A stretch of 64,000 nucleotides of DNA from Pleurotus djamor (taxonomy: Eukaryota > Basidiomycota > Agaricomycetes > Agaricales > Pleurotaceae), in assembly GCA_029747585.1 (NCBI GenBank), contig JAPEVF010000132.1, forward strand, positions 1-64,000, written 5' to 3'. Position numbers and translations under genes: made by a program. Shown one piece after another: positions 1 through 10,611 of the stretch (position 1 is its first letter; every line of letters begins with the position of its first letter). Under the pieces are notes generated by a model that was given only the letters and a program-made list of their open reading frames with translations, was not told the origin of the DNA and ran no database searches.

Positions 1-1116
1 GAACATGTCCACCCAGTGGTACCAAGCAGTAGGGTAGCAGACGATCTCCATGTCTGTCAAATTGGCCTTGGCCCCGATGAACTTGTCGTCGAAGAACGCG
101 AATATCAAAGAGATTGGTGCATGAAGGGATTGTAGCTTCGGAAGAAAATTGCGCGACTTGAAGGTGCTCGTGGGCCATGACATAGACTCGCGGAGATGTA
201 GGAGGGTGATAGACGGATGTCTGTGGAGGAAATCGAACAGGTAACATAAGGTATGCATCGTCAAAGAGAGGCCCATTTTCGTGCGTACTTCCCGAAGGGA
301 GGGAAGAAGTATGCCTTGAGCCATGGCTTCCCACTCTGGGACGGCAAAATTACAGTCGGTGAGCGAAAGGCAAGTGATATGACTGAGGTCAACCTTGCCA
401 AGTGATTTAAGGCGCTGTGGAGGTCGGAGAACGTCCGTTCTTGAGGATGAAGGGACGAACCGAGAGCGAATGGCTGAGGTCCATTTTCGAAAGAGGTTGA
501 CCCGGCGCACTGTATTGCGAATCAGTCCACGGGAAGGGAGGTATTTCTCCTGAAAGGGATATGGAATAAACCATAGATGCTGCTGTCGTTTAACGATACT
601 GAGGTGACATGGTGGCCTTTCCACCAAAGTTTTGATAATCTTGAGAAAGAGGTCATCCCACGTCTTTCGATGTCGAATGGCTCGGGGAATGGAATAGGTG
701 TAGAAAACCCAGTTGGAGAGCTTCGAAAAGTCCAAAGTAACTGACTCGATGATCTGGAATTTCTTGAGAATATACTGAATATTGGAGAATTGCCACAAGA
801 CTCGAGATTCTGGGCAATGGAATTCGCATTCCAGATGGCGAATGCTTGTTAAGCATGGAGAGGCATTGACAAACTTGAAGATGGCGTTTTCCGTCTGGAC
901 GTTCGAACCATGACGTAGCGAGAGGGTATTCAGAGTTGTCAAGTCTTCCGAGAAACCAACCTCGCATCTGTGAAGGAAACCAGGCAGGAGATACCGGTGA
1001 ACCTGGTGTGAGAGTAGACAGAGGCTGAGGTGCTCTTCGAGATCGAGAAAAGTGATGATATATTCGAGTATTTCCAAGCTCAGCTCAAAAAGTCGACTGG
1101 GCATCGTGTGCCTCAT
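1..1116 (-). CDS. F-box/leucine-rich-like protein, 3' end off window
   Basis: One uninterrupted minus-strand frame runs from ATG codons at 1116 and 1104 down to base 1 without a stop, so about 370 codons are present and the C-terminus lies outside the window. The N-terminus (MPSRLFELSLEILEYIITFL) has the hydrophobic spacing of an F-box; the rest is leucine-rich with recurring segments of the type LSHITCLSLTDC, as in basidiomycete F-box proteins. F-box proteins bind Skp1 in SCF ubiquitin ligases, the variable region choosing the target; the target here is unknown. It heads a tandem group with the genes at 1929 and 3628, although it is clearly more diverged from them. No intron is needed. The family call is reasonable; a substrate cannot be inferred. 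Confidence 0.6.
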   Translation of the reverse strand, partial: MRHTMPSRLFELSLEILEYIITFLDLEEHLSLCLLSHQVHRYLLPGFLHRCEVGFSEDLTTLNTLSLRHGSNVQTENAIFKFVNASPCLTSIRHLECEFHCPESRVLWQFSNIQYILKKFQIIESVTLDFSKLSNWVFYTYSIPRAIRHRKTWDDLFLKIIKTLVERPPCHLSIVKRQQHLWFIPYPFQEKYLPSRGLIRNTVRRVNLFRKWTSAIRSRFVPSSSRTDVLRPPQRLKSLGKVDLSHITCLSLTDCNFAVPEWEAMAQGILLPSLREVRTKMGLSLTMHTLCYLFDFLHRHPSITLLHLRESMSWPTSTFKSRNFLPKLQSLHAPISLIFAFFDDKFIGAKANLTDMEIVCYPTAWYHWVDMF

Positions 1117-1491
1117 TCAACCAACTGTTCTGTGAGCATGAATCGGGAAAAATAAGCGAAGGTGTCACTCACTGGTGTCGCTTCAAAATCAAGGTTTTGA
1201 CGAAGCGAAGAAACGATGGACGTTGGACGTGAACGTTGAACGTTGAACCCTTGAAGTCACAAAGACCTGCATGCCAAGACTTTTGTGTCAACTTGGCGCA
1301 CTTGAGGATTGAATATTGAATCATCGACGCTCATGCCCTTATTTGAGTATCGAGATGACTTATGAGATCGACCAGAAGCCTGAAGGTGACCATACACAGC
1401 GAAAATTAGGCTTTCGAAGTTCGCATGTGGGGTAATATCTTACAGAGCGAAACGCATTTTTATTTGACCTGATAGACAAATGGGAGATGGG

Positions 1492-1934
1492 CTAGACATC
1501 GATGGTAGGGGAAAGGTGGGCATCCGGGAAACTTTTGCGGACTTCCTTCCAGAGACGATACATGGGGATGGCATAGGTAATGAAAGATACGGAAGACAGA
1601 CCACCCTTACTCACACTCGCGGTGAGCATACCACCTATTCGTCCCTGCCCATCCACAATGACGGAGCCGGAGTCGCCAGGACCNCAGACTATCCACTCCG
1701 CCCAAGATGCCCTCGAGGCTGTCGGGTTTTCCTGGGATCATTCCCTTGAGTTTGTCAAGGTCATTTTGGCCTTCGTCTACGAGCTATCTGCTTAAATACA
1801 TATCGGCGAGATTGTAACAGATTGCATCTGTTTTCCTTTATCCCGAATAAAAAACATCGCAGCATCACACCCGATGTAAGGCAGGGTGATCACCGGGAAA
1901 TATGGCCACGCATAAGTATCTGAGGATGCTATGC
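1492..1934 (-). pseudogene. Trypsin-like (PA clan) serine protease remnant
   Basis: Two minus-strand segments read as the C-terminal part of a chymotrypsin-fold protease common in agaricomycetes. The better one contains GPGDSGSVIVDGQGRIGG, the region around the catalytic serine, followed by SFITYAIPMYRLWKEV and a stop at 1492. An upstream segment (SDTYAWPYFPVITLPYIGCD, about 1800-1930) lies in another frame behind stop codons and overlaps the 3' end of the F-box gene. The catalytic His and Asp regions would have to fall where the F-box gene sits and are not found, so the gene is 5'-truncated. One N (1684) falls just before GPGDSGS. A short intron could join the two segments, but no start codon is available. 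Most likely a dead fragment left by rearrangement. Confidence 0.5.
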
Positions 1935-3356
1935 AGAGTACTTCGGCGGCCTATCGTGGCGGACATCAATGGTGGGTGATATGCCATGCATGCCCCGCAG
2001 GGAAGAGATGAAGGCCTGCTCATCTCCCGCGCTCTTGAAGACGAGCATATTACGTATGGTCAATGACTGCAGATTTGGGAAGGCTACAGGCAGCCACTTG
2101 GGGAGGTTCTTGACAGGCTCCGGTGAGAGCGACGTAATCCTAGACCGATCCAAACTGCTGCCCTCCAGTAAGAGGATTTTGATGCTTCTGATTGCGCGTT
2201 CAGGAGGGGGGAGCTTAGGGTGAAGGAGCACGCGGGCAACGGCGGAGCTTTGGATGACCAAAGTTTCAAGGTTGGGGAAGCTCTCGTTCGACGCCAAAAG
2301 ATTCCAGAAAGATTCCGCGGGGAACGTTACTCGCGATGGGGAATGGGGTCCAGGTGATATTTCAAGACGGCGAAGGTTGGGGATGGTGTGAGGCGGTTTT
2401 AGGATAAAGAGGGCTGACGGAATGCTGGCTACCAAGTGCGCCAACGTTGGGAGGGCGAGGGGTATATTTTGAGTTGATAATGAGTCGGCGTCCGTTTCCT
2501 TTGGATATAATGGGCGCGAAGGCATCGAAGGCATCGGAGCATAAGAAAGGGTGGGTTGCTCAGCGAGGAAATTGGCATTCAGGAAGCGTATATTTGGATG
2601 ACAGGCGAGGAAGGTCCTCAAAGAGTCGTCATCGAGCCTGAGTCCACGGAATGAGCATTCTTCAAGGTTTGGAAACAGTACTTCTTTAAGTTTGGTCGTC
2701 GTTTCCTCAACACATGCATTGAGGACGAGAGACGTGATGGACTCTACCCCATACAGTCTGATGGCTATGACTTGGAGGACGTAGGCTGGACCTGATATTT
2801 GAAGCGTCCGCAGAACCAGCTTGCTTGGCAGTGGGTTCAAATGCGTCCAAGCCTGGGCATCGAAGCTCCCGAAATCATTTTGGAAAGTCATAGGCGCGGG
2901 TGCAAGGAAGGAAACTTGCTGCACCTTGGTCCCCACAACACAGAGGAGATCGGCGAGAGCCCGCAACCAATCCTTGGCCGAGGAGATAAGGCTACCAACA
3001 AAGAACTTGAAAGTCAATTGCTCGATCTTCCGGGGTCTTTGTAAGACGCGTTTCAAGGTGTCCATTTGTAATGCAGATCCACGTACGACCGGAGAAGGTA
3101 GGTCACAGAACAGCTCTCCGAGATCCATCCCATCGAGATATGAAACCCTTGCTAGAGCAGCCAGAGGCGGGCCAAAGTGAGATTCGCTGAAGTGAAAGTT
3201 GTTTGTCGATAGGTCGATCCCACTGTGTCGAAGACATCCTGGTAAACAAGTGTTTTGGAAATCCCGACACGTCGCAGCAAAGGAATATGCGTCTTCTTTC
3301 GGAAGATCCTCGACAATGCTAAGAATGAGTTCGGGCGGTAGTTGTGAGATATGCAT
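1929..3356 (-). CDS. F-box protein with leucine-rich repeats-like region
   Basis: An intronless 475-residue protein. Residues 1-45 (MHISQLPPELILSIVEDLPK, then AATCRDFQNTCLP) form an F-box, predicted to bind Skp1. The remainder is an irregular leucine-rich region (repeated patterns such as LVLNACVE, LEECSFRGLRL, LTIRNMLVF), probably the substrate-binding part of an SCF E3 ligase. It is a close paralogue of the next gene (3628-5060): both share GPPLAAL/GPPLGVL, YLDGMDL/YLDGIDI, CDLPSP and the ending NLQSLTIRNMLVFK/NLQTLTMHNIFIFK. The start is the first ATG of the frame and immediately precedes the F-box. The 3' end overlaps a decayed protease fragment by a few bases. Confidence 0.75.
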   Translation of the reverse strand: MHISQLPPELILSIVEDLPKEDAYSFAATCRDFQNTCLPGCLRHSGIDLSTNNFHFSESHFGPPLAALARVSYLDGMDLGELFCDLPSPVVRGSALQMDTLKRVLQRPRKIEQLTFKFFVGSLISSAKDWLRALADLLCVVGTKVQQVSFLAPAPMTFQNDFGSFDAQAWTHLNPLPSKLVLRTLQISGPAYVLQVIAIRLYGVESITSLVLNACVEETTTKLKEVLFPNLEECSFRGLRLDDDSLRTFLACHPNIRFLNANFLAEQPTLSYAPMPSMPSRPLYPKETDADSLSTQNIPLALPTLAHLVASIPSALFILKPPHTIPNLRRLEISPGPHSPSRVTFPAESFWNLLASNESFPNLETLVIQSSAVARVLLHPKLPPPERAIRSIKILLLEGSSLDRSRITSLSPEPVKNLPKWLPVAFPNLQSLTIRNMLVFKSAGDEQAFISSLRGMHGISPTIDVRHDRPPKYSA

Positions 3357-3510
3357 CTAGATTTGATGAAGTCAGTCAGCATCACGATGGAACTCATGAA
3401 TGAGGGTCCGACCACGATCTACTTGAAGGATGCTGAATGGAAGTGGTAGTGCCAACTTGGTGCCAACACAGCCAAGCGTGCAGGGTTCACAATGCCTTGG
3501 CATGATTATA

Positions 3511-3540
3511 GGAGGAGAGGAGGAGAGGAGGAGAGGAGGG
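3511..3540. repeat. GGAGGAGAG purine microsatellite
   Basis: About three and a half copies of the 9-mer GGAGGAGAG form a 30-bp all-purine tract on the plus strand. It lies in the 270-bp gap between two F-box paralogues, in the 5' flank of the 1929-3356 gene. Low-complexity sequence; no coding or regulatory role is evident. Confidence 0.8.
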
Positions 3541-3627
3541 GCGAAGGGGCGACTGGAGGGCGAAAAGCCAACGAAAAGCTTCAAGGAATTTAGGTTGAAC
3601 TCATGTCCATGAATGATTATTAAGATA

Positions 3628-5060
3628 TTACTGCTCATATGACACCGTACCGCCCATGAAGCTCGCGTATTTATCGTGGTAGATCTCAATGATGGGAGAT
3701 ATACCGACCATGGAATACAAGCACGATACAGAGTCCTCCTGATCTCTCGCATCCTTAAATATGAAGATATTGTGCATGGTTAGTGTCTGTAGGTTCGGAA
3801 AGAATCTCGGTAGCCACTTTGAAAGGTGATCGAGACATTGGGGATCCAACGAACTGTGTCCTGCGCGATCTATCCTACTCCCTTCAAAGGCCAGGAATTT
3901 GACACTCTGGATGGGGATGGCCATGAACATCGATACATGTTCTCCCAGAGCGACCCCGCAGTCGAAGATCCAGCCAGCAAGTGAAGTACTCTCGATGACG
4001 ATCTTTTCGAGATTAGGAAATACTCCCTCCGTCGCGAATAGATCCCAAAAGTACTGTGGGGTGGATTCCATAGCTTCCGGCGATAATTCAAGGAGGGAGA
4101 GATTAGGCAGAGATTGGGGCTGCCGCAGGAATAAGAGAGCGGACGGGACACTGATTACCAGGTGCGTCAACGCCGACAGGATTGGAAGCTCAATTTCCGT
4201 TGTGGCCATCTCGGGACAAAAGTAGACGTGATGTGGAAATATTGGGGAGAGGAGTTCCTTGGAACGAATATCGATGGTGAGACGGCGCAGTCTGGGGTGT
4301 CTGTCGAGGAACTCCTTCAGAGAGGCACCGTGGATGATTAGTCCTTCAAGAGAACATTCTGTAAGGTTTGGGAGAAGAATATCCCTGAGTTGGAACGTTG
4401 ATTCGTTCCTGCCTCGGATACTGAGTGAGGTTATGCCCCCCACATTATGTAGTTGGATAGCTAGGACTTCGACAACGCATGCCGGCCCTGTGATGTGCAG
4501 TGTTTTGATAGATGAGTTGGCAGGAATGGATCTGGCTAGCGTCCGTTGGATTTCGGTAGCGGCGGCATCCCCATGGTCGCGTTTATGAGAGAAGGGTGCT
4601 GAGACTCGGAATTCGATGTCTATAGCCTTTACTGCGACAACCCTGAGCAGATCTGCTAGCGCGATCATCCAATCCCGAGCAATCGACGTGATGTGATCAG
4701 TGTGACCAAGGTAAAACGCGAAGGCCAAGTGTTTAATCGTCCTGGGTTTGTCGAGCACGAGCCCGAGCATATCCAGCTGAGATGTGCTCCCCCACTGTAG
4801 CGGAGAAGGGAGGTCACATGAAAGGTCTTCGATGTCGATCCCATCAAGGTACGGTGTTCTTGATAGTACTCCCAGAGGCGGGCCAAAGTCAGGACACTCC
4901 AGGGATAGGACACCCTCGTATACCCGCATCCCACTGACTCGGATATATACAGGCAAGCAGATGCTTTCGAAGTGCCTACATGTAGTAGCGAGTGCGTACA
5001 GGTCNTCTGCGNCAAGCTCTNCGANGCTNCCTAGTATTAANTATCAGGACTGCCAACAGC
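3628..5060 (-). CDS. F-box protein, paralogue of the preceding gene
   Basis: About 465 residues in one main frame, ending at 3628. It shares length, order of motifs and many residues with the 1929-3356 F-box protein (GPPLGVLSRTPYLDGIDIED, CDLPSP). A complete ATG-started frame begins only at 4956, but the F-box itself is readable further upstream at about 4957-5040 (LYALATTCRHFESICLPVYI, preceded by LILGS), aligned with AATCRDFQNTCLP of the paralogue. Four Ns lie between 5005 and 5026 and another at 5041; upstream of the F-box the frame contains TGA/TAN, so the real start is hidden by poor sequence or the gene has a frameshift. The 5' boundary is therefore approximate. Expected role: Skp1-binding adaptor of an SCF ubiquitin ligase. 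Confidence 0.6.
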
Positions 5061-5296
5061 AAGAGTAATCCGGTGCCTGTGCGGTAATGCACGTAGATCG
5101 GCACGGGCACGATGTCAAGGCCAGCGCTCGCGGAAACGAAATACTTGTAGAGACCGGATTGCTCAGTGTTCACTTACTTCCTATAAACCACTAACATCAT
5201 CATCCGCAGCAAAACAGGAAAATTGATGCTGTCAATCGAAGTGAGTCAAAACACGATCAGCACCAACCATCCGGAGGTAAGCACAGCGCGATGCGA

Positions 5297-6139
5297 TTAG
5301 CCCTGGTATTTCAAGAGACAAGGATATCTCTCGACTTGGGAAACCTGAATTGAACCATCAACACGTTCCCGCAAACGCACGGTTAGGACCGCAATCTTGA
5401 GCGTTCCGTTGGGCCCCAGGGCGGTCATTCCTATGTCCCATGCTGTGTTGGCTTCTCACCGATGGTCATCTGCCTTCCCAAAAAACCGAGCTGATAAATT
5501 AAGAATGCGAGGAACACATATCAACATGAGGTGTGCATGAGGATGATGAATGGGGTGGTTTGTGGTGCTACAGTGAGATGCTGATGCTTTNAGTCGTATG
5601 CGCGGACTTTGTCGGAGGGGAAAGTGTCCGTAGCCCATTCCCCCGATGCTGGTTGAATATAACGTATCTGATAGCCCCCCATGCGCGTAACCTGTCGTTT
5701 GACACAAACTGAGCATCCGAGCCCCGAGGATACAGCGACCACTGCATCGAAGAACTCACCTTTCCAACGAACTCCACAGCAGCGACTACGAACCCGATAG
5801 CCCACAGGTCCCCTCTTATGCAGACTTCCACCTTGGTGTTCTGTAAACAAGTCTCGGGATAAGGTCTCTACTGGCCAATAGCTAACAAACTTTATTCATT
5901 TGTCGGGGCTGCGGAGATCAAGCAGGGGTGTCGGTCAACGCGGTCACGATCGGGGGCTTCGGGGGAGGACAACTCACAAAGGATTCCTTATATCTCGACT
6001 GCTCGGGATAGCGAGGTGGTCTCGCTGGCATTTGCGGCTGCTCTGACGATGACCCTTGATTGTGAAAAGGCGGGGGGAAGTGAGCTCCTGGAAACATCTC
6101 AGGTGTTGGGTAGTCTGACTTCCTCGGATACGCAGCCAT
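5297..6139 (-). CDS. Putative multi-exon protein with Tudor/Agenet-like stretch
   Basis: A tentative gene model. Exon 1 starts at ATG 6139 (MAAYPRKSDYPTPEMFPGAH, Pro-rich, ending YKESF before a GTGAGT donor). A second coding segment at about 5760-5845 reads GPVGYRVRSRCCGVRWKGEF and, after removing a GT-AG intron, continues FDAVVTRMGGYQIRYIQPAS and GEWATDTFPSDKVRAYD. The pattern of a basic strand, WKGEFFDAVV and YQIRY resembles Tudor/Agenet-type chromatin-reader folds, but this is a visual impression only. A last segment (WDIGMTALGPNGTLKIAVL to LLKYQG, stop at 5297) may be its final exon or belong to something else. The intron phases between exon 1 and the rest do not fit perfectly, so exon 1 might instead encode a separate short protein ending PRQMNKVC. 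Confidence 0.35.
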
Positions 6140-7158
6140 TGTCAAAGGATGAAAGACAGTAAGGCGGGGTGACAGAACAGAAGAGCGTAGGAATGAAAGT
6201 GACGGATGAAAGGGAGTACGTTATGGAAACTCAGTAGCCGATGTCTTTTTCGAAGCGGGTTCGATCTGGGAGTTGGTGGAAAGGGAAGGGAGCCCTGCTA
6301 GAAATTGTGGAGAGTGGTATCGGTATTTATGCTGCCACGGCTTGATATCCAATTTTGGACGGGCTTTCCAGTTGGCCATGAGATCAGCGAAGGGTGTTGT
6401 AACCGATAGCATTAGGAACCTAAATTCGCCGATCATAATCGTGAACGGTTCATTTTGCTTGTTCGTCGCTTCATATAAAAAGAATTGACTCCGAATCCGT
6501 TGTAATGAAGGACTTGCCTCGTTGAGTAAAGGCTATGCAAGCCAGGCTGCCAGGGATCCCGCATTATTGTAGCTGGGGGACCAAGAAATGCGGTGGAACG
6601 CGCTTTGACTCGTCCTCCATCGATAACGCTTTGTCAAACGGGCCAGGCCAGGTGGGTGGAAGCGAGATGCGTTATCCGGCGATAAGTTCTGGATTCCAGC
6701 AAAGTTGTTCTCACTGTCTGGAGCCCTTTCTGCACAGCAGCGCTCTGAAAAGGAAAAGAAGCCCAAGCGCAGTGTGCCTGAGGGAGCCCTAGCGGCCGTT
6801 GTGGTCAGGAATGACGTTAAAAACGTGGATCAGCGGTGAAGGAGTCCCTGCAGGATAGGGGTACATCGTCAGGGGCTTCAAGCTTCAGGTAAGTAGCAGT
6901 CAAGTCGGCAGCCTTCCAGACGACCATCTAACCGTCTCGTGAAGCGGAGAAAAGAATCGCAGCTCCTTTGGGCTGAGTATGACGACTGATGTCTGCAAGT
7001 GTGGTAAACGATCCAACATCACCGATGAGAAAACTTGCCAAGATAAGATAAGATGCCGAGTAAATGTCAACTTCGCTCAAAGCGCATCATGATGGCCACT
7101 TTACTCAATCCACCTTGTCCTCAACCGTCACAGTGACACAACTCCTCTAGAAACAGTC
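6140..7158. other. Intergenic region upstream of PalA
   Basis: About 1 kb between two divergent starts. Short open frames on both strands (for example around 6535-6790) show no recognisable domain, codon pattern or splice logic. A pyrimidine-rich stretch upstream of 6139 and the sequence just before 7159 are plausible promoter or 5' UTR. Nothing else is identified. Confidence 0.5.
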
Positions 7159-10100
7159 ATGGCCAACCTCCTCACAATCCCCCTCAAAAAATCCTACGAA
7201 ATTGATATCCAAGGTCCCGTTCGAAATTATATCCAACAACACTGCGCTGCACATCCGAACGAGTTCAGGAGAGACATTGAAGCATGGCAAAGGCTACGTC
7301 GCCAGTATATATCTGGGATAATACACGTAGACTCCGTAGATGTCGCCCTTTTGTGAGTCGTCGCGATCTGCCAACCGCTTGTGGCATAGTTCCAACCAAG
7401 TCTCACAGGTACCATGCACAGTTGGTTTGCATGCTGGCGAAATTGCCTGTGGATGTAAGCAGCCTTCAGAATGTGTGCGCTCTATTCATAACGGGATTCA
7501 AGCAACACGTAGATTGGCCTCGCAATCCCTTATGCGCATGCATTTGCTGCCCCGAACACTCTCCCAGTCACGCTGAACAATCTGGCATTTGAAAGGGCTT
7601 CGGTGCTCTTCAACCTCGCTGCCCTTCATTCCAAGCTTGCAGCGGTCGAAGATCGCTCTAATCAAGATGGCCTTAAACGTGCTATCAACCACTACAAAGT
7701 CGGCATCTTTCCCCTTCATGCCCATCGTCAACATTGATATTCACAACAGTATCGTGTCAGAATGCCGCTGGAACGCTGTCATACTTGATCAACAAGGTCT
7801 TACCCACCTTGAGATACGACCCCGAAGATGACGTTCCTCCTGACTTATCCGAAAACTTTCTGAAATCCCTGGAACACCTCATGAAAGCCCAAGCAGAGGA
7901 ATGTGCATGGCAGAATGCGAAACTAGGTACTGTCTACACTTGTATCCGTTCAATCGCCGCTGATGTGCTTCTACAAGCCAGTGTAAAGAACCCTCTGATG
8001 GCGCGGCTTGCCCAGAAGGTACAAAGAGGTTCCGCTTTTTCCTGATGTGTTCTTGACTAATCACCCTCTCGGCTAGACTGCCTCTGAATACGAACAAGCC
8101 GTTGACGTTATCTCAAACTCATCTACTGAAACAAGGGGGGCTTTCCCCTCATACTGGATCGCGCATCTTGAAGCGAAACGTTTACATTTCTTTGCTGTCG
8201 CTCAATATCGTAAGAGCATTGACGCGAATGCTGCGAGTCAATATGGAGTCGAACTTGCACGTCTGGGCCTCGCGCAGATCCACGCGAAAACAGCTTATGA
8301 CCGAGCCAGACGCGGAGGAGTCATGCAAACTGTCGTCCAGGACGCCAAGGTATGTCGACGCGCACGCTTTCCGTTTCCCCTGACGAACCCTCATCTGTTA
8401 GTCACTGCTCGATACGGTCCTGAAAGATACCACACGAGCTGAACGGGACAACGACTATATCTATCATCAAGACGTTCCGGCACACGCAGCTTTGCCCGAA
8501 ATCGTCATTGCCTCTCTGATTCAGAGTTTTGAACCACCGACTGGGCTCACACAGATTCACACACTGATACCAGACGATCAAGTTCTTTTCAAAGATCTCA
8601 TTGGCTGGGCAGCTCGTGAAGCCATCAGTACGTCTGTGCTTGGCGCAGAGAAAATTCCACCTAATTACTCGTGACGCAGGTATCTATGATGATCGCAAGC
8701 GGAACCTGATAGAAGAGAAGCTCGTCGGTGCCAGTCGTGACATGGACGAAGTGGTTTCACGGTGCATCTCACAGCCTTTCTGCTAGGAACTCCCCGCTGA
8801 CCATCAGACCACAGCGTGCTTCACGAGCTAAACCTGCCTGCTTCTTTAGAAGCACTCGAGCGTCCGATCGGACTTCCTCCAAGCTTGCTAAAGAAAGCCG
8901 AGGAGGTTCGCTTGGAAAACGGCCCTGCTACGATTGAAGCCTCTATTGAAGATGTGCAAAGATTAGCTAGACAGGATATGGATATATTAAACGAGGTTGG
9001 TGAACTGCTTGAAAGTTTAAATGGCTCGTTTCACAGCTTTCTGCCCTTTTATGACCTATTATAACCTTTGTTAGGCTTTGGACATTCTGGATGAAGAAGC
9101 TTCGGAGGATGAGGCTGCTCGGAAGGAGCAGCCCTTACCACGCGCCCCGTCACATGAAGCTAACATGCTTTTGACTGAGAAAGCTAGTCGCTACAGGAGC
9201 ATCTTGGACGAAGCATCGAGGAGTGATGAGATCGTCCGTGAGAAGTGGGATGAGTGGGAGCAGAATATCGTCGAGCTGACTTGGGATCAGGTTGGTTCGC
9301 CCAGTGTTTTTTTCTTCCGTACTCCTCGGTCCGACTCATAGCTTGCCTTGTTTTTTCTATTGAATAGGCAGACCTCGAGGCTGCTGTGCCGTCCTCCACT
9401 ATCCAGACAACTGGGCGTCTAAGCGCCGCTAGTCCACCAACTCAGGTCAATGCCCGCAAGCTGCGTGCTTTGTTGGATGACGTTGAGGCGATCAAACGGT
9501 CCAGAGCGAGGATCGTCGAGCGAGCGATGAATACAGCAGAAGCTGATGAAGAAATTGTCAGAAATCGAATTGTTACAGCTTCTGCGGGGTTCTCCAAGTG
9601 GGCTGACATGAAGCCGGCGATGTTCGAGGATCAGTTGGATGAGGAGCTCGCGAAGTACGATCGATACATCACGGAGATGACAGAGACAGAGAAGCGTCAG
9701 GAAGAGTTGTTGAATGATATCAGGGTGAGTGTCTCTGAACCGAACAACATCACGTCGTGTTCTTATGCTACCATTCCCGTAAGACTCGAAACACGGTGTT
9801 CATGCAGTCGAGAAGAGATGACCCTTCGGTGAAGGAGCGAGAACTTGCGTTGCAATCCCTCGATCTATCCTACCACAAATACAGGGAGATCAGGCGCAAT
9901 CTTGAGGAAGGGTTCAAGGTCAGGCGCCATCTTCTCTCTGCGTGACAATTCCATCAACATCGGACCTACAGTTCTACAATGATCTGGCTAGTATCCTGCT
10001 ACAATTCAAGGAATCATGCAAGCACTGGACCACGCAACGTAAGCAAGAGATCCAGTAAGTTTCACATCATCTATCATCCCTCCTTCGGCGTGTACTAATC

Positions 10101-10322
10101 CGGTGGTGGAGTTCGCTTCGAAACTCGTTGTCGCAGGCTATGCAGTCTATGTCAATACGTGATGTAGAAGATGTAAAGAGGCCGGGAAAAGCTCTATCAC
10201 CTTCGAAACCCGGGCGGCCAGCCGCGCGCAAGCCTGCGGCCAAGTCGTCGCTTGGTCTCCCGTCACTTGATTCGGATGAGTGGGAATCCTTCACTTTGCC
10301 TCCTGGCCCTGGAGGAAGATGA
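7159..10322 (+). CDS. RIM20: BRO1-domain pH-response scaffold PalA/Rim20 (ALIX family)
   Basis: A gene of about 13 exons. The N-terminal BRO1 domain is clear: NLLTIPLKKSYEIDIQGPVR, then IGLAIPYAHAF, NLAFERASVLFNLAALHSKL, GTLSYLINKVLPTL and LHFFAVAQYRKSIDANAASQ. A coiled V-domain follows (DEWEQNIVEL, ARKLRALLDDVEAIKRSRAR, LLNDIR, SLDLSYHKYREIRRNLEEGF), ending with a basic Ser/Pro-rich tail, DEWESFTLPPGPGGR, stop at 10320-10322. In fungi PalA/Rim20 binds YPX[L/I] motifs of the transcription factor PacC/Rim101 and recruits it to ESCRT-III for proteolytic activation at alkaline pH. Exon joins, e.g. 7352/7409, restore the conserved order. One intron may use an AAG acceptor near 7976; read through, that stretch is also open. 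Start chosen because the BRO1 consensus begins immediately after it. Confidence 0.9.
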
Positions 10323-10611
10323 AGTTCTGTGTGATTGACTTTGTCTGTAGAGTACATTTTCTCGATAATATCACTATCCCTACGTTGAGTACTTGGAAAA
10401 TACCTATGCACCATCGAAGGGGCTCCCCTATCTTGTCGTCGCCAAGGCCAACGCTGTCGTTTTGGGTTGGGCGTCGGGCGCCAAAGATCCAAGTATAACA
10501 TGGTTTCCCCCACATCACGCTTTTATTGAACTGTGCTTCCTTCTCTCAGTGACACTCATTTCCTTCACTTTTCCCATGTCTGGATTCTCTAAATCATCAT
10601 AGGGAAGAGAT
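10323..10611. other. Intergenic, PalA 3' / protease 5' flank
   Basis: About 290 bases between two same-strand genes. Small frames on both strands have no recognisable content; probably 3' UTR of PalA and promoter of the aspartyl protease. Confidence 0.5.

Noticed and set aside
653..967. Minus-strand open frame of 104 codons
   Set aside because: It is an out-of-frame shadow of the F-box gene at 1-1116, whose own frame is open over the whole stretch and has the expected domain.
5700..5830. Frame reading GDLWAIGFVVAAVEFVGK, reminiscent of protein kinase subdomain IX
   Set aside because: No other kinase motif is near, and the alternative frame gives a longer coherent sequence after intron removal.
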